Origin: Cercis canadensis
Taxonomy: Eukaryota > Streptophyta > Magnoliopsida > Fabales > Fabaceae
Assembly: GCA_003255065.1 (NCBI GenBank)
Contig: QAOA01000773.1
Coordinates: 377,728 to 441,727, forward strand
Length of the DNA stretch: 64,000 bases
Direction: 5' to 3'
Part shown: positions 11,381-24,012 of the stretch, in pieces
Numbering within the stretch: the first letter of the stretch is position 1
Layout: every line of letters starts with the position of its first letter
Made by a program: the position numbers and the translations under genes
Notes under the pieces: model-generated
Told to the model about the DNA's origin: nothing
Database searches by the model: none
The model's input: only the letters and a program-made list of their open reading frames with translations

Positions 11381-13290
11381 AATTAAGTTACTCGACTAAA
11401 ATTATTTTTTATTGGAGTGATTTAATAATAATTTATTCAAACAACCATGTGAAAAATAGCAGCCAGTGGATGAAAATAAAAAAAGGAACATAAGAGACAC
11501 GTGACTTTTGACAATGAACTCAAGGGTCACCGACTCACCATTGGCCTTTGATCTGACCTTTCGTATGCAATTGGGGTGATGGGCCACACCCGGATCATTC
11601 CAACCCATGACCTAGTTACCTACCCCACACACACATAATCAAAGTGGGAAAAGTCCCACACATTTGTAGTCTTGCTAATTTCCAAACCTTTTGTTACATT
11701 TTATGATATCATAAAATAATAATATTTTTTTATCTTATTAATCAGTTGGAAACTAGCAAATTTAGACGCAAATTCTTTCATATTAAAAATTATTATTTAG
11801 TATTATTACATATGCATAGTCTAGATTCTTAATTATTGAATTAATCCACCTCAGCACATATTTTAAGCCCTTGCATTTACAACCATAACTTTATAATAAA
11901 ATAATGTGGTGTCATATAATTCATGTGAATATCTATCATAGTTTATTTTGCAAGGTTGACCAAAACAATGTGTATTATTGGAGGGTTAGATTTGGCAGCA
12001 TTAATTGCTGAGTATAAGATTGCAGTAATAATTAAGTCCTTTTATTTACAACCACAACTTTATCATAAAATAATGTGGCATGTGAAAATCTATATTATAG
12101 TTAATTTTTCTGGTTAAACAAAACAATGAGTATTATTATTGGACGGTTGGATTTGNTATTATTATTGGAGGGTTGGATTTGGCAGCATTGCTGAGTAAGA
12201 TTGCAGTAATAATTTTGTTTTGTTAGAATGATAATGAAGTATGATGTTTGCTTAAGCATTTTTTTATACACTCGTAAGTCATAATCACAAATATTTACCA
12301 AAAAAAAAAGTCATAATCATTAATCACAAAAAAATTATTTTAACTGACTGAAATTGATAGGTTGTTGATCATATGCTCAATTGTTAAATTGAAAATGTTT
12401 CATAACTCGTTCAAATAATGTAATACCTTATTTACAAAAAAAAAAATTAAAATCTCACTGATATAGAATTATACTATACTATCATAACTATTTTATATAT
12501 AAAAAAAAATTAATCAATTGTATATATATGCATAATAATTATAATTAATATAGATCCTTGATACATTGTGAAATTTGGTATATATAGTTATATTTTACAT
12601 ATTGAAACTTGGTATATCTTCTAAGTCATTAGATATGATTTAGCGATGAAGGGATTTAAATAGTTTGTAGAAAATTAGATGCCGTCATATACTAAAATAA
12701 TATTTTACAATTAATAAATATCTAAAAATTCATTGGATCAATGATTCAAAATAGGATGAAGAAATTATTAATAATTTATTTATTATTTTATGATTTGAGA
12801 ATTACGATTTTGTAACGAACATATGAATAAACACTAAATCATCCTTATTACAAAATATTCTAAGAACTAAACACATAAATATAAATTCCCCCAATTACAA
12901 ATCCTAATCCCAAATAATAAAATAATTAAATAATACGTAAATTATCAATAATTATTCATCCTATTTTATATCAATCAATTACAATTTATTTGTGTAGTTG
13001 CATTATCTTCTTAATCTTTTGATTTAAGCACTCTACCTCTTAACTTACAAAGAACTCTAATTCATGTTGAAGAACCCAAAATCAATGTCAAGTATGCAAG
13101 TGTACTTGAAATGTCTTTTGATCGTTCGTACTCTACCATTGAAATTTGAAATTAAATTAATTTAATGATAGTGCTCAAAGTATGATAGATATGTATAATT
13201 AAATATTTTGTTCATAATTATATTTTGCAGTGAAGCTATCTAAAATATGCGAAAATATGTGTTCTTTTTATTTAATTGATAATATGTGAA
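11381..13290. other. AT-rich intergenic DNA with a local tandem repeat
   Basis: No gene seen. Between 11870 and 12215 a unit of about 165 bp occurs twice: ACAACCATAACTTTAT through TTGGCAGCATTAATTGCTGA, then a diverged second copy. This is separate from the short repeated overlap at the N at 12156. Confidence 0.5.
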
Positions 13291-13291
13291 T

Positions 13292-14322
13292 CTTAGTTGC
13301 ACGGGGACAGCGTTTCTAGGAGCGTACCTATTTCGGAGACGTCTCTGAAATGCATACTAAGACTATGAAACTCAAAAATTTTTGTTTTTGTTTTTTTATT
13401 TTAAGTTAATTTTTACGTTTTGAAACGCTAAAAAATGCTCCGAGAACAGCGACTGTCAAAGCTCCTTCGTCTTCTTCCAATGAAGTACCACCATGGATGC
13501 TTCCTTCTCTTCCACCTTCATCCATTGCAAAATCGTACCAGCAGCGACCCAAACCCTGACCTCCACCTCACACACAAAAATTATACTTTTTTCCTCCAGA
13601 TTTCAGATTTCATAAGGTGGCAGAGCATTTACAAGATGGAATTCAAATCTAGGGTGCCTTCTGTAATCCTTTGAAAGGAAGAACTGAGATGAGAAACAAA
13701 GAGAGGGGCCATGGAGCTATAATGAAGGACATTTCAAAAAGAAAGGCCAGAGGGAACCTCTATGACAATGCTTTGGCTTAGGCCTCCNCCTTCGTCTTCT
13801 TCCAATGAAGTACCACCATGGATACTTCCTTCTCTTCCACCTTCATCCATTGCAAAATGGTACCAGCAGCGACCCAAACCCTGACCTCCACCTCACACAC
13901 AAAAATTATACTTTTTTCCTCCAGATTTCAGATTTCAGAAGGTGGCAGAGCATTTACAAGAAGGGTGCCTTCTGTAATCCTTTGAAAGGAAGAACTGAGA
14001 TGAGAAACAAAGAGAGGGGCGATGGAGCTATAATGAAGGAAATTTCAAAAAGAAAGGCCAGAGGGAACCTCTATGACAATGCTTTGGCTTAGGCCTCCTC
14101 TTTTTGTGTGACAGAGAGCAGCGACTGTAGAAGCAAATTTCCTGTTAGTAATACTAGTTAATTGTTATTTATTTGTTAAGGATTAATAATTGATATTTTT
14201 TAATGCTTGAAAATTTTAACATTGTTCATTCTATTTGATATATATATATGTATATAGCGTTTTGTACCTGTACCAGGTNTACTAAGTACAAAACACTTAC
14301 TCGTTCCCGTGTAACATAGAAT
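13292..14322. mobile_element. Possible hAT-like non-autonomous element
   Basis: The ends look inverted: GTTGCACGGGGAC near 13300 and GTTCCCGTGTAAC near 14310. The interior (13465-13787 and 13789-14100) is a CT-rich, gene-like segment present twice on either side of an N. The doubling is probably an assembly overlap. No clean target duplication was found and no protein family was recognised inside. Confidence 0.35.
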
Positions 14323-17056
14323 TTTGTGAATAATGTAAAGCATGAGAAATTTAAAGTACTTGACTAAGTTTTCTCTATTACATTTTTATACTACTCTCTT
14401 GTTTGATTGCATCCAGTTTTAATTACGTCGATATTATTCTACCATTAAAAATAAACATTACAAGTATATAGAGTAATAAGTAAAAAATAAGTATAAAAAA
14501 TGAGAGGACAATGTATAAAAAAAATACACCTCTTTAATCAATTAGTTTTAAATGAGTGTATGTTATTGTTAACATCGAAGAAATCAAAGAGAAAGAAACA
14601 ATATTAAAAATTAATGGAGAAGAATGCTCTACCTTTCATAATCAAGTGAATTAATTAGTTCATGCATTCTGGTTTTTGTTAAAAGCAACTACTACTTTAG
14701 CATGTTGTGGTTAATTAAGTTGTTACTATTTTAAGAGTTAATGATCCAACTAGGTTTTAGAACCCTACAACAAAAAACTAAAAGGTGCTAAAGGCAACAA
14801 ATTTTTAAGTAGGTGCCTCTTACATTAGGTAAAATAATCAAAATACTCCTTAATGATATATTAAAAATGATTAGATCGCGAGCTCGGCAAATGGCTGTGG
14901 CACGCTCTTAGCAGCAGATTTAGCAGGACTTTTTCTGCCTCCTTCTTCTACCTTGGTGTAGCTTGTCTCTTTTCTTTCTTTCCTTAGCACCAAAAAAACT
15001 TGCTTAAAAATAAATAGAATAAAATAACTATATATATAGCACAAAATGACATTATTTTATTCGATGTGGAAGGTACCTTCAGCACCATTTAAAAAAATAT
15101 TCCCAAGTGCTGGAATCTAGGAATAATAAGCTCCTAAGTATTTAACTTAACCATGTTAGGTGCTTTCTTATTCATATTGTTGTTGACATATAAATAATAA
15201 GTGTCTCTTTCGTATTGGTGTATTTAGAGATGGATGAAAGATTTTACTATATATTTATCTGTACCTTGTTAATTTGTTTTTCTTGTCCATGCATTTTTTT
15301 AGTCATACTATCCTATTCCATTTTTATATACAAGGTAGTACTATATTAAGTTTTAAAGGATAACAGTAACCATTGTTCTTGGATTCAATGTGAGTTCAAA
15401 CGAAATTGAACAACCTTATTTAAATCAAAAAATTAGTTCTTTGTTGAAGCGCATAATGTGGGTCATACTAAAAAACTATAGGAAAATGTTTATGTAAAAT
15501 GGTTTAATATTTTAGATCCAATTAAACTCCAATTTATCAACTGTATTTGACTCACATTACATTACTTGGTTTCATGTAAGCTTCTATCTAGAACAGTAAA
15601 ACTCTCACTCTTAGAAACTCTGGAGAAATGGCAGTCTACTATATATGCAAACAACCTCATTCTTATAATCGTGATGTACTCCTCTTTTCAGTTCCAACGA
15701 AAACCTAAATTGAAGACTATCTTCATGTCAGAGACATTCTGTAAATAGGTATTTGCTTCTCATTGTAAAGGCAGAGTTGGAAACAATCTTAAAAACTTAA
15801 AAAAGAATCCTCTGACATTCTTAAACTTGCTTTTAGTTTTCTGTAAATGATTTGTTGAATGTTGTACAAAGCCTCTGCTTCAGCCATGTTTCGTAAGTTT
15901 TCATATCTTGACAATAAAATCTCTGAATATCTTATGAGCTATGTAGATTCTCGCGTTGGTGATCCTTATGCCTATCTCTGTATACAGCTCTTGCAGATGC
16001 CTAATAGCTTCTGCACATTCACGCGTACCAAATCACTCTTTTTTATTAAATGGCTTATGTTTAAGTATATTAAAGTCGTCTTCAGAGCTTGCCAGTTATG
16101 TATTCAAGCTAAAAGAAAAAAATTCGTGATGGTGTTAATACAGTTCTATATGCTTCCAAATTATGTCATTGCTGAAGATTTATTTTTTAAATAACTAGAC
16201 TTGAAAATGGACAGAATAACCACGCCAAATATGGAGGTTGAAGTAGTTTAGGATTTATATAGGGCCTTTTGCGCGAACCAATTTCACAGACAGCTGGTTT
16301 TGTTTTTCCTTCTTCAGATAACTAAATAATGACCTCATTAAACCTAATAACCTATTCAACATTTAAGCACATCTGGAGACAAAATGATAAGCTTCAAACA
16401 CTTCCATTGACATTACTCACTAAGAATTAATGTTACTTCTATATTTAATCAGTTTAGTAATTATATTTATATATTGTTTATTGGTCTAGTTAGTACAATT
16501 TAACTTTAACTAGACTTAGTTAAATTTTTTTAGTAAGGGTTATAGATTATGCCATCTTAATTAATATGACAAAGCATGTTGTTATGGGATAAGTATAAAA
16601 TATTTCTCAAGATTTAAATTTAAATAGAACTAATTAAGGGTAGAGCAGTCCTGTGAGTTATTTGTATTTATAGTTAATAGTAGTGAATCTAGACTATTCT
16701 TATGTTAGTATATTTATATAGAGAAGTGTTAAGTCTTGTATTATTTGAAATTAAAATTGAAATTCTGCCTGATGCAATAAGAGGTCACTTGTAAAAGATG
16801 AAGAGATGTCTACACAATGATATCAGAGGTTATTTGATCTTAGGAGTTGAATGGAGTGAAAGTGATAAGATAACTAGATGAAAGATAAAGACGTGTCATC
16901 GACAAGAGGTAGAGCTATGTTTATGATGACATGGATGTGGAGAAAAATTTTAAAAATGAATAGTTAAGAAAGCAGCTAAAATTGTACACAATACCAAGAT
17001 GTTGATGAAACTTGAAATTTTTTTCCTCTCCAATGGTTTGTTTGTTTTTGTTTTTT
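14323..17056. other. Intergenic DNA, no supported gene
   Basis: Contains open frames up to 111 codons (15859-16194) with no family signature or convincing codon structure. A possible small repeat lies at about 14770-15180. Nothing here is annotated as a gene. Confidence 0.5.
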
Positions 17057-17059
17057 TTA

Positions 17060-17595
17060 GGGTTTGTTTGGAAGTTAAAATTGGGGGAAAGGAGAGGAAA
17101 GGAAAGGAGTAAATGTGTCCATCCCCTTGTTTGGGAGTTCAAGATTAAAAAAGGAAAGGAAACCAATGGATAATCTCAAATTCTTGCATTCTTTTTTTGC
17201 CTCACTTTTGTGTTCTTCCAACAATTTGGGAGATTTGGAGAGAAAAAAAAGAATAGTTTACTATTATACCTCTATTTATTTCTTCAAATTCTTTTTCAAA
17301 TATTATTTAGATAACATTATTAAATCTTATATTAAATATATTTACTTTATAAATAAAGGATAAATTTGTAAAATTATAAATTTTTATTTCTTTCCTTTTC
17401 TTTCCTCTCATTTTGCTCATTTTAATCATCCAAACAAATGAGAGGAAAACCTCTCCCTTTCCTTTCCCTTCATTTCCCTCCCTTTCCTCTCTTCTCCCCT
17501 CCAAAAAAACTCCCAAATAGACCCTTAAAGAAGGAAAAATCCTAATTCTAATAGAAATAATTCCAAAAAATAAATCCACAAGTCCAAACAAAGCC
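17060..17595. mobile_element. Tourist-like (PIF/Harbinger) MITE
   Basis: 536 bp with inverted ends GGGTTTGTTTGGA and TCCAAACAAAGCC, flanked on both sides by the trinucleotide TTA (17057-17059 and 17596-17598). TTA duplication with GGG..TTTGTTTGG ends is typical of PIF/Harbinger MITEs. The subterminal regions are purine-rich on the left and pyrimidine-rich on the right, adding to the inverted symmetry. It does not encode a transposase. Confidence 0.7.
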
Positions 17596-17598
17596 TTA

Positions 17599-18276
17599 GT
17601 CTGGAAATTGTACTTGCAATTTCCATCTAATTATGGAGTGCATACATCTTTCATGGTTATCATTTACAACAATCCAAGGCTCTTGTGTTCTTTTTGTTTT
17701 GTTTTTGAGTACTGGGGCAGAAGCCCAAAAGAAAACAATACAACTGCACAAGCATGCCTTTATGCTTGTACCGATGAACAAAATAGAACACCATCTCAGC
17801 CATAGCCCCAAAATCAACATTGAAACCTGCCTTTGATGGATCCATAAATGGGCTATGTCCAACTACCACCAATGCAGCCATAACCTTTGGAGATTGAGCC
17901 TCACCCAACGTGGAAAAGAAAGGGGCTACTTCCAACCATGGCAAACCTTGGCTGGATGTTGACAAGTTGTATTTCTAGCATAGTAGTCCCTTAATGGCTT
18001 GAGATACAAGTTAGTGCCAACAAACATAGGAATAAAATTAGCTTGAGAGGCATAACCTGCAAGGATAAGAATATATTTGGGTATGGGGGAGAAAAGCTGA
18101 GATTCCTCCAACATCAAGTTTTGCAGCAAGAAAAGTCTTTTTGTATCATTTCTAGCAAAATATATATAAGCAGGGAACACAATTGGTGGAACCCCATCAA
18201 AGTGTGCAGTGACCATCTCTTCCACCTCTTGTCTGGTCATGACTCTCTCTGCCTTTTGTGGCCATTCTGGTGCCAT
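17599..18276 (-). pseudogene. Unidentified plant gene relic, frame-broken
   Basis: On the minus strand a gene-like frame starts at 18276 (MAPEWPQKAERVMTRQEVEE) and includes NLYLKPLRDYYARNTTCQHP. It closes after CHGWK near 17926. The adjacent frame then carries equally gene-like sequence (FFSTLGEAQSPKVMAALVVV, then FNVDFGAMAEMVFYFVHRYK) to about 17740. The residue composition and the switch between two good frames suggest a real protein with one frameshift, or an unrecognised short intron. I do not recognise the family. The Tourist-like MITE abuts its 3' side. Confidence 0.4.
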
Positions 18277-18312
18277 TCACAGCATCAAACACTTAATCTG
18301 AATACTCTCTAG

Positions 18313-19000
18313 TAAGGATGCATTTTAAAGAATAAAGTGTATTTATTCTTTTTTTTTTTGCTAATGGAATAAAGTGTACTTAGAGAACTATGTTCTAAAA
18401 TTTATAAACCATTATCCAAGTGCATATAGTTTATGAAAATTTCTATTGATTTTTTCATTAATAATTATCCTCCCATATTTTATTTTTTAAAATATACTCC
18501 TTATTTTTGAGGATCTAATTATTTTTGGTCCTAATTCTCTAAAGCAAGAGATGCACTTAAGAGGTGCATCATTTATTCTCTCTACTTTAAAGTGCACCCT
18601 CATGTTTTACAAGAAAATAAGTGCATCGTAACTAAAAGATATAATTTTTTCCAAAAATAGGAAACATATTGGCCAATGACCTTTGGGTCTGTGACATTTC
18701 CTTTAGTCATAGGCACTACAAAGTTGATGTTAAGAATTTTATTTTGGTCATATACTTTCTAGTACTAGAGAGTTGATTTTAAGATTTTATTTTTGTCATG
18801 TACTTTTTTTTTTTTTTTTTTATCGGAATATTGTGTTCCATTGTAACAAAAGAAAAAAAAAAGGGATTGAATAGAATTTTGGATTGTGTGGGGTCCAGAT
18901 CGAAAAGAAATAAAATAAAATTGGAGCGAAACGGTGCCCTCGTATGTGCTACTGCAATATCTCCTTGGGGTAAGGGCATGACCGTCCCTGTCAATGGAAT
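18313..19000. other. Intergenic / upstream region of the WIT-like gene
   Basis: AT-rich with long T runs (18348-18360, 18806-18822). The more GC-balanced stretch from about 18900 onward probably includes the promoter and 5' UTR of the downstream gene. No separate gene seen. Confidence 0.4.
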
Positions 19001-19301
19001 CTGAAGACTAGAGGTTTCGAATCAACAGTTTTCATCTTCTTCTTCCTTGTCCGAATTTCAGTGAAGTGCCCATTTCTTTTCATCGGAAACGGTAGGATTT
19101 CCTGCGATTTTCAATTGCTTTTAACCGAAACGGTGGAATACAGAATCCTGATTGTTTCTTCAATGGCTTTAAACTTTGCAATGTTTCATTCTTCCCTCCC
19201 CTTTTCTTCTCTCTCGCAATGGCTTCATTTTTGGGTTCAACTTTAAATTTTGATACTTGGCTTCCCAGGTTACAGAACAATTGTCAATTGGAGTGTTAGA
19301 A

Positions 19302-22300
19302 ATGGATTCTGGTGGTGCTGATCACGAGGCAAGTGCATCTCTTGGTGATGTTAATGAAGACCCTGAAGGCGTTTCATCCAATGGAGAGGTAATTGGAGAT
19401 CTGGATATTGCTAGCACAATGCTAACAAGGTTGGAATTATGTTTGGAGTGTTTCTCTGAGAAAATAGCCAACTTGAGCCTTTTCATGATGAACCTGGAAA
19501 CTCTGGAAAGTGAATTTGAAGAAGCCTGTGCTTTGGAGAAAGATTACGTGGGAGTTGATTGTATTGAAAAGGGTATGGAATTTGATCTGTTATCTGGGGT
19601 TTTGGATGCAGAGGTCACAGAACTGGATAGGTTCTTGGTCGCACTTAAACCTGATATTACTGATCTTAGAGAGAGGATATCTTCGTGCAAAGATTTGGTA
19701 GAGACTTTCATGGAAATGCAAGAAAAGTTGAGTGACTCTGAACAATATTTGAAGCAGTCTGAAGAGCAGTTTGCTGAAATAAAGGTGCAATCAGCCAATT
19801 TCCAGAGGACTTTGTCTTGTTTCAAGAGGGAAGAAAACTGTAAGTAGAGGATGTTATTTGTTTATTTCCTTTTCAATTTTTCGTTTTCATATAGTGGTTG
19901 GAAAAGGGTATTATTTTATTTGTGTCCTATTATCTGTTTGTCCGCCTGAAATTCCCTGTGAAAATGATTGTGTAAAGCAGTGGGAACTTCTCTCTTCAAT
20001 TAATGGATCTTCTTTTAACAAAATAAGAAGTGGGAATTGTGAAACGTTGTCCTCTTCTTGTTCATGTGAACATCTGAGATGACATTGATACAACTATTGA
20101 TGGAAATTGAACTGACTGGCTCAAAATTGCCGCTTCCTGATATTGATGAGTAAAAATTAATAGTTTTGTTGTGTGAAAATGTTTTCTTCTCTGATAAAGA
20201 GAAAATTTTGAGGATCAAATTTTAGGACTTCTGTTAATTATTTTTCTTTACTAATCACAGCAGGGAATGGTGAAGAGGGTGTAATTGTTAGAGAGGATGA
20301 TCAAAAGCAGAATTTAAATGCAGAGATAAAGATGCAAACAACTGAGCAACAAAGACATATTCTGAGGATGCTAGAGAAATCTTTGGCAAGAGAAATGGAT
20401 CTTGAGAAGAATTTCAACGATTCAAGACAAATTGAAGGCAAGCTAAAGTCAAGGATTCTCTCTTTAGAAGAAGAGCTAGTTCACATGGAGGAAGAAGCAA
20501 CTGACTTTTGGGAAAAATGGGTTGAAGCAGACAATGCACATGAGGTTCTGATTGGAATTTCAAGAGACCTTCTGGGTAGACTCCAGATCTCTCAGTTCAA
20601 TTTGAACGGTTTAAGTAAGCGTGAATCTGAGCTCAGAGCAAAGCTTGAAGAATATGAGTTTCAGCTACAGAATGCAAACTCCTCTGCTTGTGCTAGTCAA
20701 GAGCACTATAATGTTTTATGTTCTGAAGTAAGAAATAAGGACAATCTTATTGGAAAACTGAAAGAACATGTATCTGAGGCCGAAAGTAGGGCCAATACTG
20801 CAGAAGCTCAGTGTAAACAATTGACAGAAACAAATGCAGAACTCAATGAAGAGCTGGCTGTTTTGAAAGATGGTGGTGGTGCCTCTGAGAGGGTGGATTC
20901 ACTTGAGAGGCAGTTAAAGGAATCTGATGTGCAGCTACAGCATGCACTAGCATCTGCTGAAGCTAGTGAAGAGAAACAAAGTATGTTGTATTCCACTATT
21001 AGAGATATGGAAAATGTGATTATGGATCTTAAGTCAAAGGTTTCTAAAGCTGAGAGTCTGGCTGACAGTGCAGAGGAGAAGTGTATCATATTATCTGAAT
21101 CTAATGCCGAGTTAAATGAGGAACTGATCTTCTTGAGGAATAGATTGGAATGCTTGGAGGGATCCCTGCACCGAGTGGAGGAAACAAAAGTGGCAACTGC
21201 AAAGGATATTGGCTTGCGGACGAAAGGTTTTAAAAATTTGGTTACACAGCTGGCCTTTGAGAGAGAGCGTCTTAGTAAGCAGGTATAGACCAAGTTTTCA
21301 AATTGGCATTTCAGGTCAACCAAGTTATAAACCTGTTCTATTCTGTCTGGCTGGGCATGTTTTTAGGCAGCTAGGATTTGCCCTGCTTTTGGTCAAATCC
21401 CAAGTTAGATTCTTTAACTAAAGTTTGGCATTTATCTCTCCACTACTTTTAATTACACAGAATTTGCAAAGTTTTAGATGCATCTCTCCTCTCAGTACAC
21501 AGATCGAAGCCATGGCTTAGTATATGAATCGTGTGGTATACATACGTATTGTTCAATACCTATGTGTAGATTTCCTTACTACTTCCATAGGTGTGGCATG
21601 CACATGCATCAGTACAATACCTATCTGATCTTTTTGTATGAACTTTGATGGACTATTTCTGGTACTTGCTTTCTGATCTACAGAAAGCAACTATGATTCA
21701 ATTGGTCTGAATTGATCTGCATATTATAATATATTAAATTAAAACTATATATAGATACTATGTTGTAGTTTCTTTGCTTGTTAGGTTAATTGGGGACTAA
21801 AAATTGTTTGGTTACAGCCTTCTATTCTTTTTTCACATTTTGATTGAAGATTTTTGATTGGCACTTTAGGAAGACCTTTTGGTTGCAAGAACATAAAATC
21901 TTAATCCAAATTTATTAGCAAATAGCTGAAGATAAACTTAATTATGTTAACAACTTAATTGTACCAATTCTTAGCTTGTTGAAATTGTTGTGTTTTGTTT
22001 ACAGATATCTTCATTAGCAATTGAGAACAAAATTTTGGTAGTGAAGCTGAAGCAGACATATAAGGCTCCTTGTCTAGATACTAATGATTTTAACAGAGTC
22101 AGTGGTTTTTCTGCTGGAGAAATTAAAGAAGAAGTTAGTGAGACATCACCCACTGGCCCCGAGGTTGGTATTTCAGACTTTATTAAACTTTTCCCTTTTT
22201 TTTATTAATAAATCTGTGCACATAATGATTGATAGGCTGGAATCTCGTAACTAGTTGACTTATTTGTATTGCTTGCCCTATTGCTGATTCAAATCCTTGC

Positions 22301-23333
22301 CTTTGCTGTGGATTTGAAGATTCTATCTGGATAATAATTTCAAATAAGTTCTTTTGATGGATCAAACCCAAGACTAAATTGAGCTGGTGGCACAAACCCA
22401 AAAGAAAGACTGAAGATTGTTATGTCCATGCAAATTCTTACTCTATCTAATTTGGGTTGCGTATTGCATATTGTTGAAAGACAATGTGTGTAAACTGTAA
22501 CTTGTTAGTTTTAGATATTTCTAAAATTTTTGAACCAATCAAGGTGGGTTTGGTTCAAGGTTGTCTCAAACTGAACCAAGCTGGCCTATGAGCACACCCC
22601 TAACTGCTAACAGTGGTCTTGTATATATGATGTATTGGTTGGACATTTTGAAACCCTTATGATAATTACAAGTGAATTGAATGTGAAAGATTAAAATTAT
22701 TTCTCTCCTTTTAACTAATGTGAAGGCACAACTTGGTGGAAAATGTGTGGTTTCTTGATTAACAAGTAGTGGATTTGTGTGCTATGTCTTTTGTTATAAA
22801 CTATTACTATTATTAAATCTTTGGCCCAATCTTGGTTTGCAATAACTTTCTCTTCCTCACAGTATAATGCATATACAAATAAACATGATTATACATATTA
22901 TCTTCCTGTGTCAGCACATGGCTCTGAATCCTCTGATCTTATATTGATAGTTTCCAGACTCACTGTATTGAACCTACTTCTGAGAGAGATTTTTGACTTA
23001 AACATGTTATTAGACCTACTTCTGTTTGTCCTTTCTCAGTGTTTCCAATTTTTTTTGCCTTCTATCTTTTGCTCCTGTTAATTTTCTGTTGGCAGAACTA
23101 TGTTGGACTATATATTCTAATTATTGTGACTACTTTTCTTTTCCCAGGTGGATAGAACTAGCAAAAATTTTTCTGCATATGATAAGGAAAAGAAGTTCGC
23201 AGATTCTATGTCAGATGTTGGGACTGTGAGGAGAATAGATGTAGGGATGCTTAATTTTAAGTATTTGCTCATAGCAATGCTTGTCTTACTGGTTTCAGCT
23301 GTGACTTACTTGTTTCTACAGCATAAATTTTGA
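19302..23333 (+). CDS. WIT1-like: WPP-domain-interacting tail-anchored protein (WIT1/WIT2-like)
   Basis: Four exons: 19302-19839, 20261-21282, 22005-22163 and 23148-23333. All introns are GT-AG and the phases agree, giving about 634 residues (Arabidopsis WIT1 and WIT2 are about 700 and 630). Residues about 20-500 are almost continuous coiled coil rich in E, K, L and Q (LEEELVHMEEEATDFWEKW, LTETNAELNEELAVL, LSESNAELNEELIFLRNRL). The C-terminus is one transmembrane segment ending in a short tail (LLIAMLVLLVSAVTYLFLQ then HKF). WIT proteins sit in the outer nuclear envelope, anchor RanGAP with WIP proteins and link to myosin XI-i; these roles come from the family. ATG 19302 follows a likely leader-intron acceptor at 19268. 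The exon 2 acceptor is CAGCAG, so starts at 20261 or 20264 are both in frame. Confidence 0.9.
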
Positions 23334-23335
23334 TG

Positions 23336-24012
23336 TCAGCCTTGGAATCCATTACTAACGGGAATTTATGTAGTGGAATTACAGGTGTTTAATGCATACA
23401 ATTTTGGAAGAGTTCTCTTCTAAAAACTATAGTGTTTAATGCATACAATTTTGGCAGCCTGTTCTTCCCTTCTGCTTCTTTCTCGTGATAGAGTTTATAG
23501 GGTATAACTGAACTATTGTGCCTGTAAACCGAAATAATCTTTTCTCTGTACAAGAACAACTGCAAAAATCAAGCCAGAACAAATCTAAAATCTTAACAGG
23601 ACCAATTCAGCTCTTAGTATTTCAGAAAATTTAACTGAGACAATCCAAAACTATACATAAATGATATCAACTTACAAATGCCTTTCAACATAAGCTATCA
23701 TAACAAGAATTCTTTCAATCAAGGGATGTAAATGTGATGTTATTATCAAAACCAAGGTTGTAACTTATTTGTGGCTAACAATCACCACTACGGTTAGTTA
23801 TTTAAAATGTAAAATTTGTTACTGTCCAGGACTTCCTCCAACAACAATGTCAAATATTTCTCACTTTTCTTCCTTCAAATTCCATCCTTTTCAAATTATA
23901 AATCAATCTTTAAACTGTAGGACTCTGCTTACAGTTCCAAAACTTAGAAACCATAAGTTTGGAAATCCGGAACTCTCCATGAAGCCATAACAGGAATATT
24001 TTCAAATCTTTC
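23336..24012. other. Convergent 3' region between WIT-like and PPR genes
   Basis: No gene seen. A 20-bp phrase (GTTTAATGCATACAATTTTG) occurs twice, near 23387 and 23432, in the presumed 3' UTR. Confidence 0.5.

Noticed and set aside
15859-16194. 111-codon open frame
   Set aside because: No family motif, no promoter or splice context, and a composition typical of chance frames in AT-rich DNA.
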